Assembly: GCA_947259095.1 (NCBI GenBank) | Contig: CAMYLA010000007.1 | Coordinates: forward strand, 25,601 to 89,600 | Direction: 5' to 3' | DNA length: 64,000 bases | Source: an uncultured Acidimicrobiaceae bacterium | Lineage (GTDB): Bacteria > Actinomycetota > Acidimicrobiia > Acidimicrobiales > SZUA-35 | Part shown: positions 45,273 through 54,918 of the stretch, piece after piece | Position numbering within the stretch: position 1 is the stretch's first letter | Layout of the letters: the number at the start of each line of letters is the position of its first letter | Notes under the pieces: generated by a model | Databases searched by the model: none | Seen by the model: only the letters and a program-made list of their open reading frames with translations | Told to the model about the DNA's origin: nothing | Translations under genes and position numbers: made by a program

Positions 45273-46130
45273 ATGAGCAAGCGATCCGAGTTCCGTCGCC
45301 GCATCAACTCCGGCCAGGCCATGCTGGTGCCCCTGGCGCTCGATCCGTTGGCGGCCCGGTCGGCGGCCGCGGCCGGGTTCGAGGCGGTGTATCTCAGCGG
45401 AGGCGCCCTCGGCTACCGCTATGCGGTGTCCGAGGCGTTGTTGACCCTGACCGAGCTGTGCGACGTGGCCCGCCTCGTCACCAGACGATGCGAGCTCCCG
45501 CTGATCGTCGACGGTGGCGTCGGGTTCGGCGACGCCGTGCACCTGACCCGGGCGGTGTGGGACGTCGAGGCCACGGGGGCGGTGGCCATCGAGATCGAGG
45601 ACCAGGTGGCGCCCAAGCGGGTCAGCCATCACCGCGGCGTGGAGCACCTGATCCCGAAACAGGAGATGGTGGCCAAGATCGAACATGCGGTGGCGGCCCG
45701 ATCCGACCCCGACTTCATGATCATCGCCAGGACCGGGGCGGTGGCCAACGAGTCGTTCGACGCCGCCATCGACCGAGCCCAGGCCTATGTGGCGGCCGGG
45801 GCCGACGCCATCTTGTTGATGCCGACCGATGAGGAGCAGTGGCGGTCGGCTCCCCGGCAGCTCGACGTGCCCCTGGTGGCCTTCTCGTCGCTGGCGACCC
45901 GATCCGTCGAGGCCTGGTCGGAGCTGGGCTGGTCGATCATCCTCGATCCGTTCTCGGCCCAGGTCCTGGCCGAGCGGGCTGTGGCCGAGGCGTACCGGGC
46001 ATTGGGGCGAGATGGTGATCTCGGCCTGCCGGTGACCGAGATCATGGCCGGCTACCGGCAGCTGTCTGCCGCGGCCGGCCTGGACGAGCTGTACGACATC
46101 GAGCGGGCCACCACCGAGCCGGGGACCTGA
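45273..46130 (+). CDS. Isocitrate lyase/PEP mutase family protein
   Basis: VYLSGGALGYRYAVSEALLTLTELCDVARLV, PLIVDGGVGFGDA, IEIEDQVAPKR. Confidence 0.9.
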   Translation: MSKRSEFRRRINSGQAMLVPLALDPLAARSAAAAGFEAVYLSGGALGYRYAVSEALLTLTELCDVARLVTRRCELPLIVDGGVGFGDAVHLTRAVWDVEATGAVAIEIEDQVAPKRVSHHRGVEHLIPKQEMVAKIEHAVAARSDPDFMIIARTGAVANESFDAAIDRAQAYVAAGADAILLMPTDEEQWRSAPRQLDVPLVAFSSLATRSVEAWSELGWSIILDPFSAQVLAERAVAEAYRALGRDGDLGLPVTEIMAGYRQLSAAAGLDELYDIERATTEPGT

Positions 46131-46145
46131 GACCGACTGCGGCCG

Positions 46146-46178
<33 letters not shown>

Positions 46179-46233
46179 GCCCGGCCCCGGTCACCCTTTG
46201 CCCGGGGTCGGAGGGGGCCGGTAGTGTCCGACC

Positions 46234-47784
46234 GTGACCGATGACGATCTCGCCGAGCTGCTCGATGCCGCCGAACGGGCAGCCGGCACCGGCGGCGGCG
46301 CAGCCGATCGGGCCGACGCCCCGGCCGAGTTGTCCGTCGAGTTGTTCGATCTGCTCGATCGGCTTCGGGCCGACCAGGCCCTGTCCGAGGCCGGGCCCGA
46401 GCAGGCGTTGCGGGCGGCGAAACTGCTGGCGGGGTCCGGCGACCCTGGTGACCTGTCGGCGGTGGCCGACCTGGCCGCTCGGGCCAACACCGCCGAGCTC
46501 GACGGGGCCGGCGTGATCTATGCCGAGGCGGTCGACAAGATCGCCCTGTTCAGCGGCCGTCCCCAGCGCTACGGCACGGTCATGGTCGAACACCAGGGTG
46601 ACATCGTCCAGCCTCCGGTCGATCCCGCCGTCAGCGACGCCGAGCGGGCCGCTCTCGGCGTGCCGTCGCTGGCCGAGATGCAACGACGGATGGACGAGGT
46701 GTCACGGCGGCTGGCGGTGGAGCGGGCCGGCGAACCCGGTCGGTTGCCGGCCGGTCAGCGGTTCTGCCGGGTCTGGACCAACCCCGATCCGGTCGGGCTT
46801 CGGTCCAGGATGGCGGCCGAGGGGGCGCAGGCCTGGGCCGACGGTGACGTGCTCACCTTCGTCTGCGAGTCGGCGACGCCGGTTGCGGTGACCCCGGTCT
46901 TTCCCATCTCGACCTGGGATGCCGGCGAGGGGCTTCAGGTATTGTCGGTGCGGGTCGAGCGGCTCGAAGAAGCGGTGATCACCTACACCTTCACCCCGCT
47001 GTCGGGGGGGCAAGGGATGCGGTTCAGCCGTGGCTCCCACGACGGGCGGTTCCGGGGTCGCTCGGCGCCCGAGGAGCTGCCGTCCAACGACCCCCTCGCC
47101 GGCTCCAGCTTCGATCACGCCGTCGAGTCGCAGGCCCTCGGTGAGTCGAGGGCGGTCACCGTCTACCGGCCACCGGGGCATCGCCCCGGCGATGAGGTAC
47201 CGGTGGTCTACGCCACCGACGGGAACATGTTCGCTCCATACGCCCGCCGACTCGACGCCGCCATCGAGGCCGGGCGGTGCCCGCCGGTGGTTGTGGTGGC
47301 GGCCCACGCCGCCCCGATGGATCAGATCAGCGGCAACATCCGGGCCCTGGAGTACCTGGCCGGGTTCGACGATCGTCGGTTCGATGCCCATCAGCGGTTC
47401 TTCATCGTGGAACTGGCGGCATGGGCCGAGACCGAGTTGGGGGTTGCCACCGACCCGTCCCGCCGGGGCGTCTTCGGCTGCAGCGACGGCGGTGGTCACG
47501 CCCTGACCACCGTCATGGGCCATCCCTCCAAGTTTGGCCACGTGTTCGCCTACAGCACCGGCATGCCGCCAGACCCGTCCACGAACTGGAACCCCGAAAC
47601 CCATCCGTTCGTCCATCTCTGCGCCGGCACGCTCGAAGCCGGCTTCCATCAGGCCACCGAGGCCTGGGCCGGCTTCCTCCACCTCCAGGACGCGGGATGC
47701 CACTTCACCGAGCGGGTCTCCGGGCACGATCTGATCCAGTGGTGCGAGGAACTGCCTCGGGCCCTGGCCCGGGCCTGGGGCTGA
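46234..47784 (+). CDS. Esterase family protein (enterochelin esterase-like)
   Basis: VTVYRPPGHRPGDEVPVVYATDGNMF, GVFGCSDGGGHALTTVMGHPSKFGHVFAYSTGMPP. GTG 6 nt after TAGTGT. Confidence 0.8.
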   Translation: MTDDDLAELLDAAERAAGTGGGAADRADAPAELSVELFDLLDRLRADQALSEAGPEQALRAAKLLAGSGDPGDLSAVADLAARANTAELDGAGVIYAEAVDKIALFSGRPQRYGTVMVEHQGDIVQPPVDPAVSDAERAALGVPSLAEMQRRMDEVSRRLAVERAGEPGRLPAGQRFCRVWTNPDPVGLRSRMAAEGAQAWADGDVLTFVCESATPVAVTPVFPISTWDAGEGLQVLSVRVERLEEAVITYTFTPLSGGQGMRFSRGSHDGRFRGRSAPEELPSNDPLAGSSFDHAVESQALGESRAVTVYRPPGHRPGDEVPVVYATDGNMFAPYARRLDAAIEAGRCPPVVVVAAHAAPMDQISGNIRALEYLAGFDDRRFDAHQRFFIVELAAWAETELGVATDPSRRGVFGCSDGGGHALTTVMGHPSKFGHVFAYSTGMPPDPSTNWNPETHPFVHLCAGTLEAGFHQATEAWAGFLHLQDAGCHFTERVSGHDLIQWCEELPRALARAWG

Positions 47785-47883
47785 CCGGGCTCGGGCGGGG
47801 CCGCCTCGGGTCGAATCGCCGACCCGGCGTCGAGCCAGTAGCGTTTTGCCAGGACCACCAATGCAGCAAACGGGGGCAGCACC

Positions 47884-49620
47884 ATGCACGATCTCGCGAT
47901 TCGAAACGGCCTGGTGGTGGACGGCACCGGGGCATCGGCCCGCACCGCCGATGTGGCCATCACCGACGGTGTGATCGTGGCGGTCGGCGACGACGTCGGA
48001 CCGGCAAGCCGGGAGATCGATGCCGACGGCGCCCTCGTCACCCCTGGGTTCGTCGACGTCCACACCCACTACGACGGTCAGGCGACCTGGGATCCGGAGC
48101 TGACCCCATCATCGTGGCACGGCGTCACCACCACCGTGTTCGGGAACTGCGGCGTCGGGTTCGCCCCGGCCCGGCCAGACGAGCACGACTGGCTGATCCA
48201 GCTGATGGAAGGGGTCGAGGACATCCCCGGTGCGGCACTGGCCGACGGGATCGACTGGCGCTGGGAGACCTTCCCCCAATACCTGGACGCGCTGGAGCTC
48301 ATGCCCCGGGTGATGGACATCGCAACGCAGGTTCCCCACGGATCGGTTCGAGGCTACGTGATGGGGGAGCGGGGAGCCCGCAACGAGGACCCGACCGACG
48401 AGGAACTGCGGGCCATGGCCGACATCGTGGCCGAAGGTGTCCGGGCCGGTGCGCTGGGATTCACGACGTCTCGGACCATGCTCCATCGGGCGCTCGATGG
48501 TGAGCCCGTGCCGGGAACCTTCGCCGGTGAGGAGGAGATCCGGGCCCTGGGTCTGGCGGTCGCCGAGGCCGGTGGTGGGGTCGTCGAGGTTGCGTCCGAC
48601 ATCGGGCTCGGTGGGCTGGAGGGCCGGTTCGGCAACGACGTTGCCTGGATGCGGGACCTGGCACGCCGGCACGGGCTGACCGTGACCTACGCCCTGACCC
48701 AGGCCGATCGCCACCCCGACCAGTGGCGGGACCTGCTGGAATTGTCGGCTGCTCCGATCGATGGCGACGGTCGGGTCGTGGCCCAGGTTGCCGGCCGTCC
48801 GGCCGGACTGCTGCTGGGGTTGGAAACGTCGCTCCACCCGTTCAAGGAGCACCCCACCTACAAGGCGCTGGCCGATCTGCCGCTGGCCGACCGGGTGAGC
48901 CGGTTGCGCGAGCCCCAGGTCAAAGCGGCCATCCTGGCCGAGCAGTCCGAGTTCACCGGTCGGTTCAACCACGACATCGTCCACGGCTTCCACAAGATGT
49001 ACCCCCTCGGCGATGAGCCGAACTACGAGCCGTCACCGGATCAGTGCATCGCCGGATTGGCCGACGCGGCGGGGATCGACCCATACGAACTGGCATACGA
49101 CACATTGCTTGGCGACGAAGGTCGGGCGATGCTGTTCTTCCCCCTGACCGACTTCTCCGAGCACAGCCTCAACCCGACCCTGGAACGGCTCCGTCATCAT
49201 GGTGCGTTCCTGTCGCTCAGTGACGGCGGCGCCCACTGCCGACTGATCTGCGATGCGTCCACCCCCACGTTCATGCTCAGCCACTGGACCCGGGACCGAC
49301 GGAACGGCCCGAAGCTGGCCATCGAGGAGGCGGTCAAGCTCCAGACCCTCGACACCGCAGCGATCTACGGTCTCGGCGACCGTGGCACCCTGGAGGTCGG
49401 CAAGAAGGGCGACGTGAACGTCATCGACTACGACGGCCTGCGGCTCGGCCCGCCCCGGATGACCTACGATCTGCCGACCGGGGCGCCCCGGCTGTTGCAG
49501 AAGGCCGAGGGCTACCTGGCAACGATCGTCTCGGGCCAGGTCACCTGGCGGGACGGCGAGGCCACCGGGGCCCGGCCCGGTGTGTTGGTTCGAGGTCGCC
49601 GCCGCCGGCCGAGCGGCTAG
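47884..49620 (+). CDS. Amidohydrolase family protein (N-acyl-D-amino-acid deacylase-like)
   Basis: [58 protein letters not shown]. Confidence 0.9.
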   Translation: MHDLAIRNGLVVDGTGASARTADVAITDGVIVAVGDDVGPASREIDADGALVTPGFVDVHTHYDGQATWDPELTPSSWHGVTTTVFGNCGVGFAPARPDEHDWLIQLMEGVEDIPGAALADGIDWRWETFPQYLDALELMPRVMDIATQVPHGSVRGYVMGERGARNEDPTDEELRAMADIVAEGVRAGALGFTTSRTMLHRALDGEPVPGTFAGEEEIRALGLAVAEAGGGVVEVASDIGLGGLEGRFGNDVAWMRDLARRHGLTVTYALTQADRHPDQWRDLLELSAAPIDGDGRVVAQVAGRPAGLLLGLETSLHPFKEHPTYKALADLPLADRVSRLREPQVKAAILAEQSEFTGRFNHDIVHGFHKMYPLGDEPNYEPSPDQCIAGLADAAGIDPYELAYDTLLGDEGRAMLFFPLTDFSEHSLNPTLERLRHHGAFLSLSDGGAHCRLICDASTPTFMLSHWTRDRRNGPKLAIEEAVKLQTLDTAAIYGLGDRGTLEVGKKGDVNVIDYDGLRLGPPRMTYDLPTGAPRLLQKAEGYLATIVSGQVTWRDGEATGARPGVLVRGRRRRPSG

Positions 49621-50984
49621 GCGGACCGAATGTCGCCGTTGCCGGCGACGCTCATCGCCTCGGCCCCTTCGATCAACGGGAAGTGGCAGGCCACGTAGTG
49701 CTCGACGCCGACCTGGCGGATCGTCGGTTCCTCGGCGGCGCAACGATCGGTCGCCCGAGGGCAACGGGTCCGGAACCGACAGCCGCTCGGCGGGGCGATC
49801 GGTGATGGCAACTCGCCCTCCACCGCCTCGATCTGTCGCTGGTCGATGAGCGGGTCGGGAATCGGGATGGAGGAGATGAGCGCCGAGCTGTAGGGGTGGG
49901 CCGGGTTGGCGTAGAGCTCGTCCGGTCTGGCGACCTCGCAGATCTTGCCAAGATACATCACGGCCACCCGATCCGAGATGTTCTTCACCACCGCCAGATC
50001 GTGGGAGATGAACACCATGGTCAGCCCGTAGGCCTTCTTCATCGTCTCCAGAAGGTTGAGGATCTGGGCCTGGACCGACACGTCGAGCGCCGACACCGGC
50101 TCGTCGCAGATCAGCACTTTTGGGTCCAGGGTCAGGGCCCGGGCGATACAGATCCGTTGGGCCTGTCCGCCGGAGAACTCATGGGGTCGCTTGTCAAGGG
50201 CCACGTCCGGGTCGAGGCCGACGGTGGAGAGGACCTCCCGGACCTTGGTCTCGGCGTCCGACCAGAACCGTTGGGAGTCGCGACGCTTCCTCACGTACCG
50301 GGGTACGGCCATGATCGGGATGGCGATCCCAAGGCCAAGCCAGATCAGCGCCGTCACCGCAAAAACGACGGCGAACGGGGTGGCAACGACCAGCGCCGGC
50401 GCCCAGACGATGGCCGACAGGTCGGTCAACCAGTCAAGCGGTGAGCTCTCACCGATGATCCACAGCAGGATGCCGACCGCCAGGGCGATCAGCACGAACC
50501 GGAACCAGTGCCAGAGCCGGCGCCACAGCGGTACCAGCAGGCGGACGTAGCGCTCCCACAGCACCGACACCTTGGAGCGGCCGAGGCCTTCCAACCACTG
50601 GATGACCAGCGGCTCGGCCACGATCTCGCGGATGGTCCGGCGGGGATTGAGCGAGGACGTCGGGTCCTGGAAGATCATCTGCATCTTGGAGCGGATGTCT
50701 CGGATGTCCTCGTTGCCGAACCCGGTGAGGTCCTGGGCATCGAGCAGTACCGAGCCCGAGGTGGGGGCCGGGACCTGCATCATGGCCCGACCGGTCGTGG
50801 TCTTGCCGCAGCCGGATTCACCGACCAGTCCCAGCGTCTCCCCGTCTCGGATGTCGATGCTGACGTCGGACACCGCGTGGACCTTCAGGCCGGTGTTGCC
50901 GACCGGGAACTCCACCACCATGTGCTCGACCCGGACCACGGCGTCCTCGGGGTCCCGGAGATGTGCCTGACCGCTTCCCGCCAT
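49617..50984 (-). CDS. Dipeptide/oligopeptide ABC transporter ATPase (OppF/DppF-like) with internal transmembrane insertion
   Basis: Walker A GESGCGKTT, Q-loop IFQDPTSSLNP, signature EFSGGQAQRI, Walker B VLICDEPVSALD, OppF-type Cys tail. Insertion of ~110 aa with hydrophobic helices (about residues 135-245). Confidence 0.88.
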   Translation of the reverse strand: MAGSGQAHLRDPEDAVVRVEHMVVEFPVGNTGLKVHAVSDVSIDIRDGETLGLVGESGCGKTTTGRAMMQVPAPTSGSVLLDAQDLTGFGNEDIRDIRSKMQMIFQDPTSSLNPRRTIREIVAEPLVIQWLEGLGRSKVSVLWERYVRLLVPLWRRLWHWFRFVLIALAVGILLWIIGESSPLDWLTDLSAIVWAPALVVATPFAVVFAVTALIWLGLGIAIPIMAVPRYVRKRRDSQRFWSDAETKVREVLSTVGLDPDVALDKRPHEFSGGQAQRICIARALTLDPKVLICDEPVSALDVSVQAQILNLLETMKKAYGLTMVFISHDLAVVKNISDRVAVMYLGKICEVARPDELYANPAHPYSSALISSIPIPDPLIDQRQIEAVEGELPSPIAPPSGCRFRTRCPRATDRCAAEEPTIRQVGVEHYVACHFPLIEGAEAMSVAGNGDIRSA

Positions 50985-51940
50985 TACAGAGCCGACTCCC
51001 TGACGTCGTAGTACTGCCGCAGCCGATCACCGATGTAGTTGATGGACAGCACGGTCAAGAACATGAAGAAGGCGGGGAAGAGCACCGCATGGGGGGCGTC
51101 GTCCAGATTGTCCCGCCCGAGGGTGATCATCACCCCCCAGCTGGCCTGGTTGACATCGCTGACCCCGAGGAAAGCCAGGGCCGCTTCGACGATGATGAGG
51201 AACGACACACCGATCAGGGCGAAGGCCAGCATCGCAGGGAGCACGTTCGGCAGTACCTCCCGGATCATGATGCGGAGATCCCTGGCGCCGAGTGTCCTTG
51301 CCGCCAGCACGTACTCCCGTTCGGTGTTGACCAGCACCCCGGCCCGGGTGATGCGGGCGATGGTGGGAATGGTCAGGATGCCGAGGGCCACCACCAACGC
51401 CTTGGTCGGCGTCCCGGCGATGGTTCGCAACACCGGCAGCTCGGTACCGCCGAGGAAGATCGACAGCACCAGCGCCAGGATCAGTGCCGGGAAGGCGAGC
51501 AGCACATCGATCCCGCCGGTGAGGACACCCTCGATCCTGCCCCGGTAGTAGCCGGCCAGCAGGCCGATCGTCCCCCCGATGAAGAAGCCGATCATCTCGG
51601 CCGTGATGGCGATACCCAGTGACCGCCTGGCCCCGTAGATGGTCCGGGCGAAGACGTCCTTGCCGATGTTGTCGCTGCCGAACCAGTGCTCGGCGCTCGG
51701 GCCCTCCTTGAACGTGCCGCTGAAGGTCTGATCGGGGTCCTTCAGCGGCAGCAGATCGGCGAACAACGCCGACAACACGATGGCCGCCAGCCAGAAGACG
51801 CAGAACCAGAAGAACAAGCCCAGCTTCTTCTCCTGATACTCCCCGGCCTCGTCGTGGCGATCGTCATCGGAGAGCGACTCGAGATCGAGCCGGGCCAGGT
51901 CGGCCGCATCGTCGGTCGGTCTAGGGGTTTGCTCGAGCAT
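50984..51940 (-). CDS. ABC transporter permease (DppC/OppC-like)
   Basis: HWFGSDNIGKDVFARTIYGARRSLGIAI; EAALAFLGVSDVNQASWGVMI. Confidence 0.92.
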   Translation of the reverse strand: MLEQTPRPTDDAADLARLDLESLSDDDRHDEAGEYQEKKLGLFFWFCVFWLAAIVLSALFADLLPLKDPDQTFSGTFKEGPSAEHWFGSDNIGKDVFARTIYGARRSLGIAITAEMIGFFIGGTIGLLAGYYRGRIEGVLTGGIDVLLAFPALILALVLSIFLGGTELPVLRTIAGTPTKALVVALGILTIPTIARITRAGVLVNTEREYVLAARTLGARDLRIMIREVLPNVLPAMLAFALIGVSFLIIVEAALAFLGVSDVNQASWGVMITLGRDNLDDAPHAVLFPAFFMFLTVLSINYIGDRLRQYYDVRESAL

Positions 51941-53174
51941 GTCGGATCCGTGGGTCGAGGACGGCGTAGATCACGTCGACGGCGAAGTTGGCGAACACGA
52001 AGCCCACCGCCAGCGCCACCACCACGCCCTGGACCACCAACCAGTCCCGTTGGAAGATGGCGGTGGCGAGGTAGGAACCGACGCCGGGTATGTTGAAGAT
52101 CAGTTCCAGGATGAGTGAGCCGCCGACCAGGGCACCGAGGTTGACCCCGGCCACGGTCAGCAGCGTGAAGCTCGACGGCCGCAGGGCGTGGACCAGCAGG
52201 ATCCGCCGGTTGCTCATGCCCTTGGCCTTGGCCACGTTGATGAACTCCTCCTGGAGGGTACTGATCATGTCGGTGCGCAACAGACGCATGTAGACCACCG
52301 CCTGCCCGGCGCCGAGGGCCAGCACCGGCAGAGCCCAGTGCCGGAAATGGTCGACCACGGATTCGCTGAGCGGCACATAACCGGTTGCGGGCAGGAAGGT
52401 GGTGCCCCAATCCCGCCCGAGGAGCGAGAAGCCGCCGAGGGCGACGAAGAAGATCAACAGGATGGCCAGCACGAAGTTGGGGATGGCCAGGATCCCGAAT
52501 GCGGTGGTTGAGATCAGGTTGTCGGCCCGGCTCCCCGATCGGTATGCGGTGTAGATCCCCAGTGGGATGGCCACCGCCAGCGCAAACAGCTGGGCGTAGA
52601 TCATCAGTTGCAGCGAGACCGGAAGGGTTCTGGCCAGGCCGTCGGCAACCGGCTCCCGAAGGAACGGCGACTCGCCGAGATCACCTTTTGCCGCGTCGCC
52701 GAGCCATCGGAAGTAGCGGGTCGCCACCGGGTCGTCGAGCTGATTCTCGACCCGGAACTCTTCGATGGCCTCCGGGGTGGCGCCGTTGCCCAGGATGTTG
52801 ATGGCGGGGTCGCCCGGCAACAGGCTCAGCATGATGAAGGTGGTGAAGGTCACGGCCAGCATCACCGGGAGGAGCGACAGCAGCCGGAAGGCAACGTAGC
52901 GCCGGCTGACCTGGGCCGCACCGGCGGTGAAGATCACCAGGATGGCGAAGATGATCAGCACCAAGGGGAGATCGAACAGCTGACCGACCACCAGCACCGT
53001 CAGGCAGGCGACGGTGGCGATGAACCCGACACTCCGCATGAATCGTGGCAACCTTCTCCCCCTTTCCGGTCGAACGGCCTCAGGGTGAGATCCGTTGCCG
53101 ACCGCTGGAAGCGAAACCGATTCCTCTGTCCGCAGACCCCCGTCGCGGTTTGTTGCCACATGATGGCACAACAT
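51921..53174 (-). CDS. ABC transporter permease (DppB/OppB-like) with N-terminal extra hydrophobic segments; start uncertain
   Basis: LLPGDPAINILG, ARTLPVSLQLMIYAQLFALAVAIPLGIYTAYRSGSRADN, EEFINVAKAKGMSNRRILLVHALRPS. Confidence 0.9.
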   Translation of the reverse strand: MLCHHVATNRDGGLRTEESVSLPAVGNGSHPEAVRPERGRRLPRFMRSVGFIATVACLTVLVVGQLFDLPLVLIIFAILVIFTAGAAQVSRRYVAFRLLSLLPVMLAVTFTTFIMLSLLPGDPAINILGNGATPEAIEEFRVENQLDDPVATRYFRWLGDAAKGDLGESPFLREPVADGLARTLPVSLQLMIYAQLFALAVAIPLGIYTAYRSGSRADNLISTTAFGILAIPNFVLAILLIFFVALGGFSLLGRDWGTTFLPATGYVPLSESVVDHFRHWALPVLALGAGQAVVYMRLLRTDMISTLQEEFINVAKAKGMSNRRILLVHALRPSSFTLLTVAGVNLGALVGGSLILELIFNIPGVGSYLATAIFQRDWLVVQGVVVALAVGFVFANFAVDVIYAVLDPRIRHARANP

Positions 53175-53233
53175 TCACCACTCCTGCATTTCGGCTTGGG
53201 GTCGCCGCGGCCGAGCCGATCTACGCTGTCGGG

Positions 53234-53611
53234 GTGTGGATCATTGCCGCCATCGTGGTCATCGCCGTGGTGCTGATCATGGTGGCCGGGCGCAAGGAGA
53301 CGTCGGTCTCGGCCCCGGCGGTTGCCGCCATCTCGGCCGACGGGCTGCTGCTCGAGTGCGGCGCCGAGCCGCAACTCGTGCCCTGGTCGTCGATCTTCGA
53401 GATCACGGTGACGACCCGGCGGGAGTTGCGCCGAACCTGGTTCGGGTTCGAGATCCTGGCCGAGGGCCATGGCCTGTTGCTACTGGACGGATCGGAAGGA
53501 CCGGGCGTCGACTTCCTGGCCGAGTCGTACCGATTCCAGGGGTTCGATCATCGCCGGCTCGGGCGGGCGCTGGCCCGTCGTGGCTCCCGGGTGGTGTGCT
53601 ACTCCCGCTGA
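53234..53611 (+). CDS. Small single-TM protein of unknown function
   Basis: GTG 6 nt after TACGCT; N-terminal TM VWIIAAIVVIAVVLIMVAG then a soluble domain with LVPWSSIFEITVTTRRELRRTWFGFEI. Confidence 0.6.
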   Translation: MWIIAAIVVIAVVLIMVAGRKETSVSAPAVAAISADGLLLECGAEPQLVPWSSIFEITVTTRRELRRTWFGFEILAEGHGLLLLDGSEGPGVDFLAESYRFQGFDHRRLGRALARRGSRVVCYSR

Positions 53612-53692
53612 TCGTTGTGGTGGCCGCCGGCCAAGGTGTGCTAGTTCAAGTAGAACGAGAACAATGTCGCCCGAGAATTGACAAGGGGAACG

Positions 53693-54799
53693 ATGGCCAC
53701 CGTCGATGAGGTTCGAACGGCCCAGGAGCTGGCGCCGGACCGCAGGCTGTTGGACGTGGTCGATCTCAAGACCCACTTCCGAACGCCGCGTGGTCTGGTC
53801 AAGGCGGTTGACGGTGTCTCCCTGCGTCTCGATCGGGGCCGAACCCTTGGCCTGGTCGGTGAGTCCGGGTCCGGCAAGAGTGTGCTGTCCCGGTCGATCA
53901 TGCAGCTGTTCCCCAAGCGGAACGTGTACACCTCGGGCAAGGTGATCTTCCAGGGTCAGGACATCACCGACATGAGCGACAAGGACCTCCGGGAGTTCTG
54001 GGGCACCCAGATGTCGATGGTTTTCCAGGACCCGATGACGTCGCTCAACCCGGTGATGACGATCGGCAAGCAGCTGACCGAGGGGTTGCGAAAGCACTTG
54101 AACTTCACCCGGGACGAGGCCGAGGCAACGGCGCTGGAGTTGATGCGCAGCGTGCACATCCCCGAGCCCCAGCAGCGGCTCGAGGAGTACCGTCATCAAC
54201 TGTCGGGCGGGATGCGGCAGCGGGTCACGATCGCCATGGCCCTGGCCTGCGGGCCGAAACTGTTGTTCGCCGACGAGGCAACCACCGCGCTCGACGTGAC
54301 CGTGCAGGCCCAGATCCTCAACCTGCTCCAGGACCTCCAGCAGGAGCGGGACATGGGCATGATCCTGGTCACCCACGATCTGGGCGTGGTTGCCGGCCGG
54401 TCCCACGAGATCGCAGTGATGTACGCGGGCAAGATCGTCGAGAAGGCCCCGACCAGCGTGCTGTTCTCCAACATGAAGATGCCGTACACCGAGGCGCTGC
54501 TGCGGTCGATCCCCAAGCTGGAGAACCCGAGCCACACCACGCTGCGGGCCATCGGCGGCCGCCCCCCGGATCTGATCGCCCCGCCGAACGGCTGCAACTT
54601 CAGCCCCCGCTGCCCCTACGCCCAGGACCGGTGCCATGAGGAGGAGCCACCGCTGGTGTCGGCAGACGAGCCCGGCCACAACTATGCGTGTTGGTATCCG
54701 GTCGGCACCAAGGCCAACCAGGAGGCGCTGGAGCTGAACCTCTCGAAAGGACTGCCCCAGGCAAGGGTGGTGGTCGAGTCGGGGCCTGTCGACGTTTGA
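53693..54799 (+). CDS. Dipeptide/oligopeptide ABC transporter ATPase (OppD/DppD-like)
   Basis: [76 protein letters not shown]. Confidence 0.95.
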   Translation: MATVDEVRTAQELAPDRRLLDVVDLKTHFRTPRGLVKAVDGVSLRLDRGRTLGLVGESGSGKSVLSRSIMQLFPKRNVYTSGKVIFQGQDITDMSDKDLREFWGTQMSMVFQDPMTSLNPVMTIGKQLTEGLRKHLNFTRDEAEATALELMRSVHIPEPQQRLEEYRHQLSGGMRQRVTIAMALACGPKLLFADEATTALDVTVQAQILNLLQDLQQERDMGMILVTHDLGVVAGRSHEIAVMYAGKIVEKAPTSVLFSNMKMPYTEALLRSIPKLENPSHTTLRAIGGRPPDLIAPPNGCNFSPRCPYAQDRCHEEEPPLVSADEPGHNYACWYPVGTKANQEALELNLSKGLPQARVVVESGPVDV

Positions 54800-54918
54800 A
54801 CGCCGCAGCCGCAATCCCGCAATCCCGCAATCCCGCAATATGACGGCCCTTGTCGTGGCGAATAGGGTGATGCACAACCAGGTCGAATGACCGCATGATG
54901 GATCCAGGGGGAACAGTC

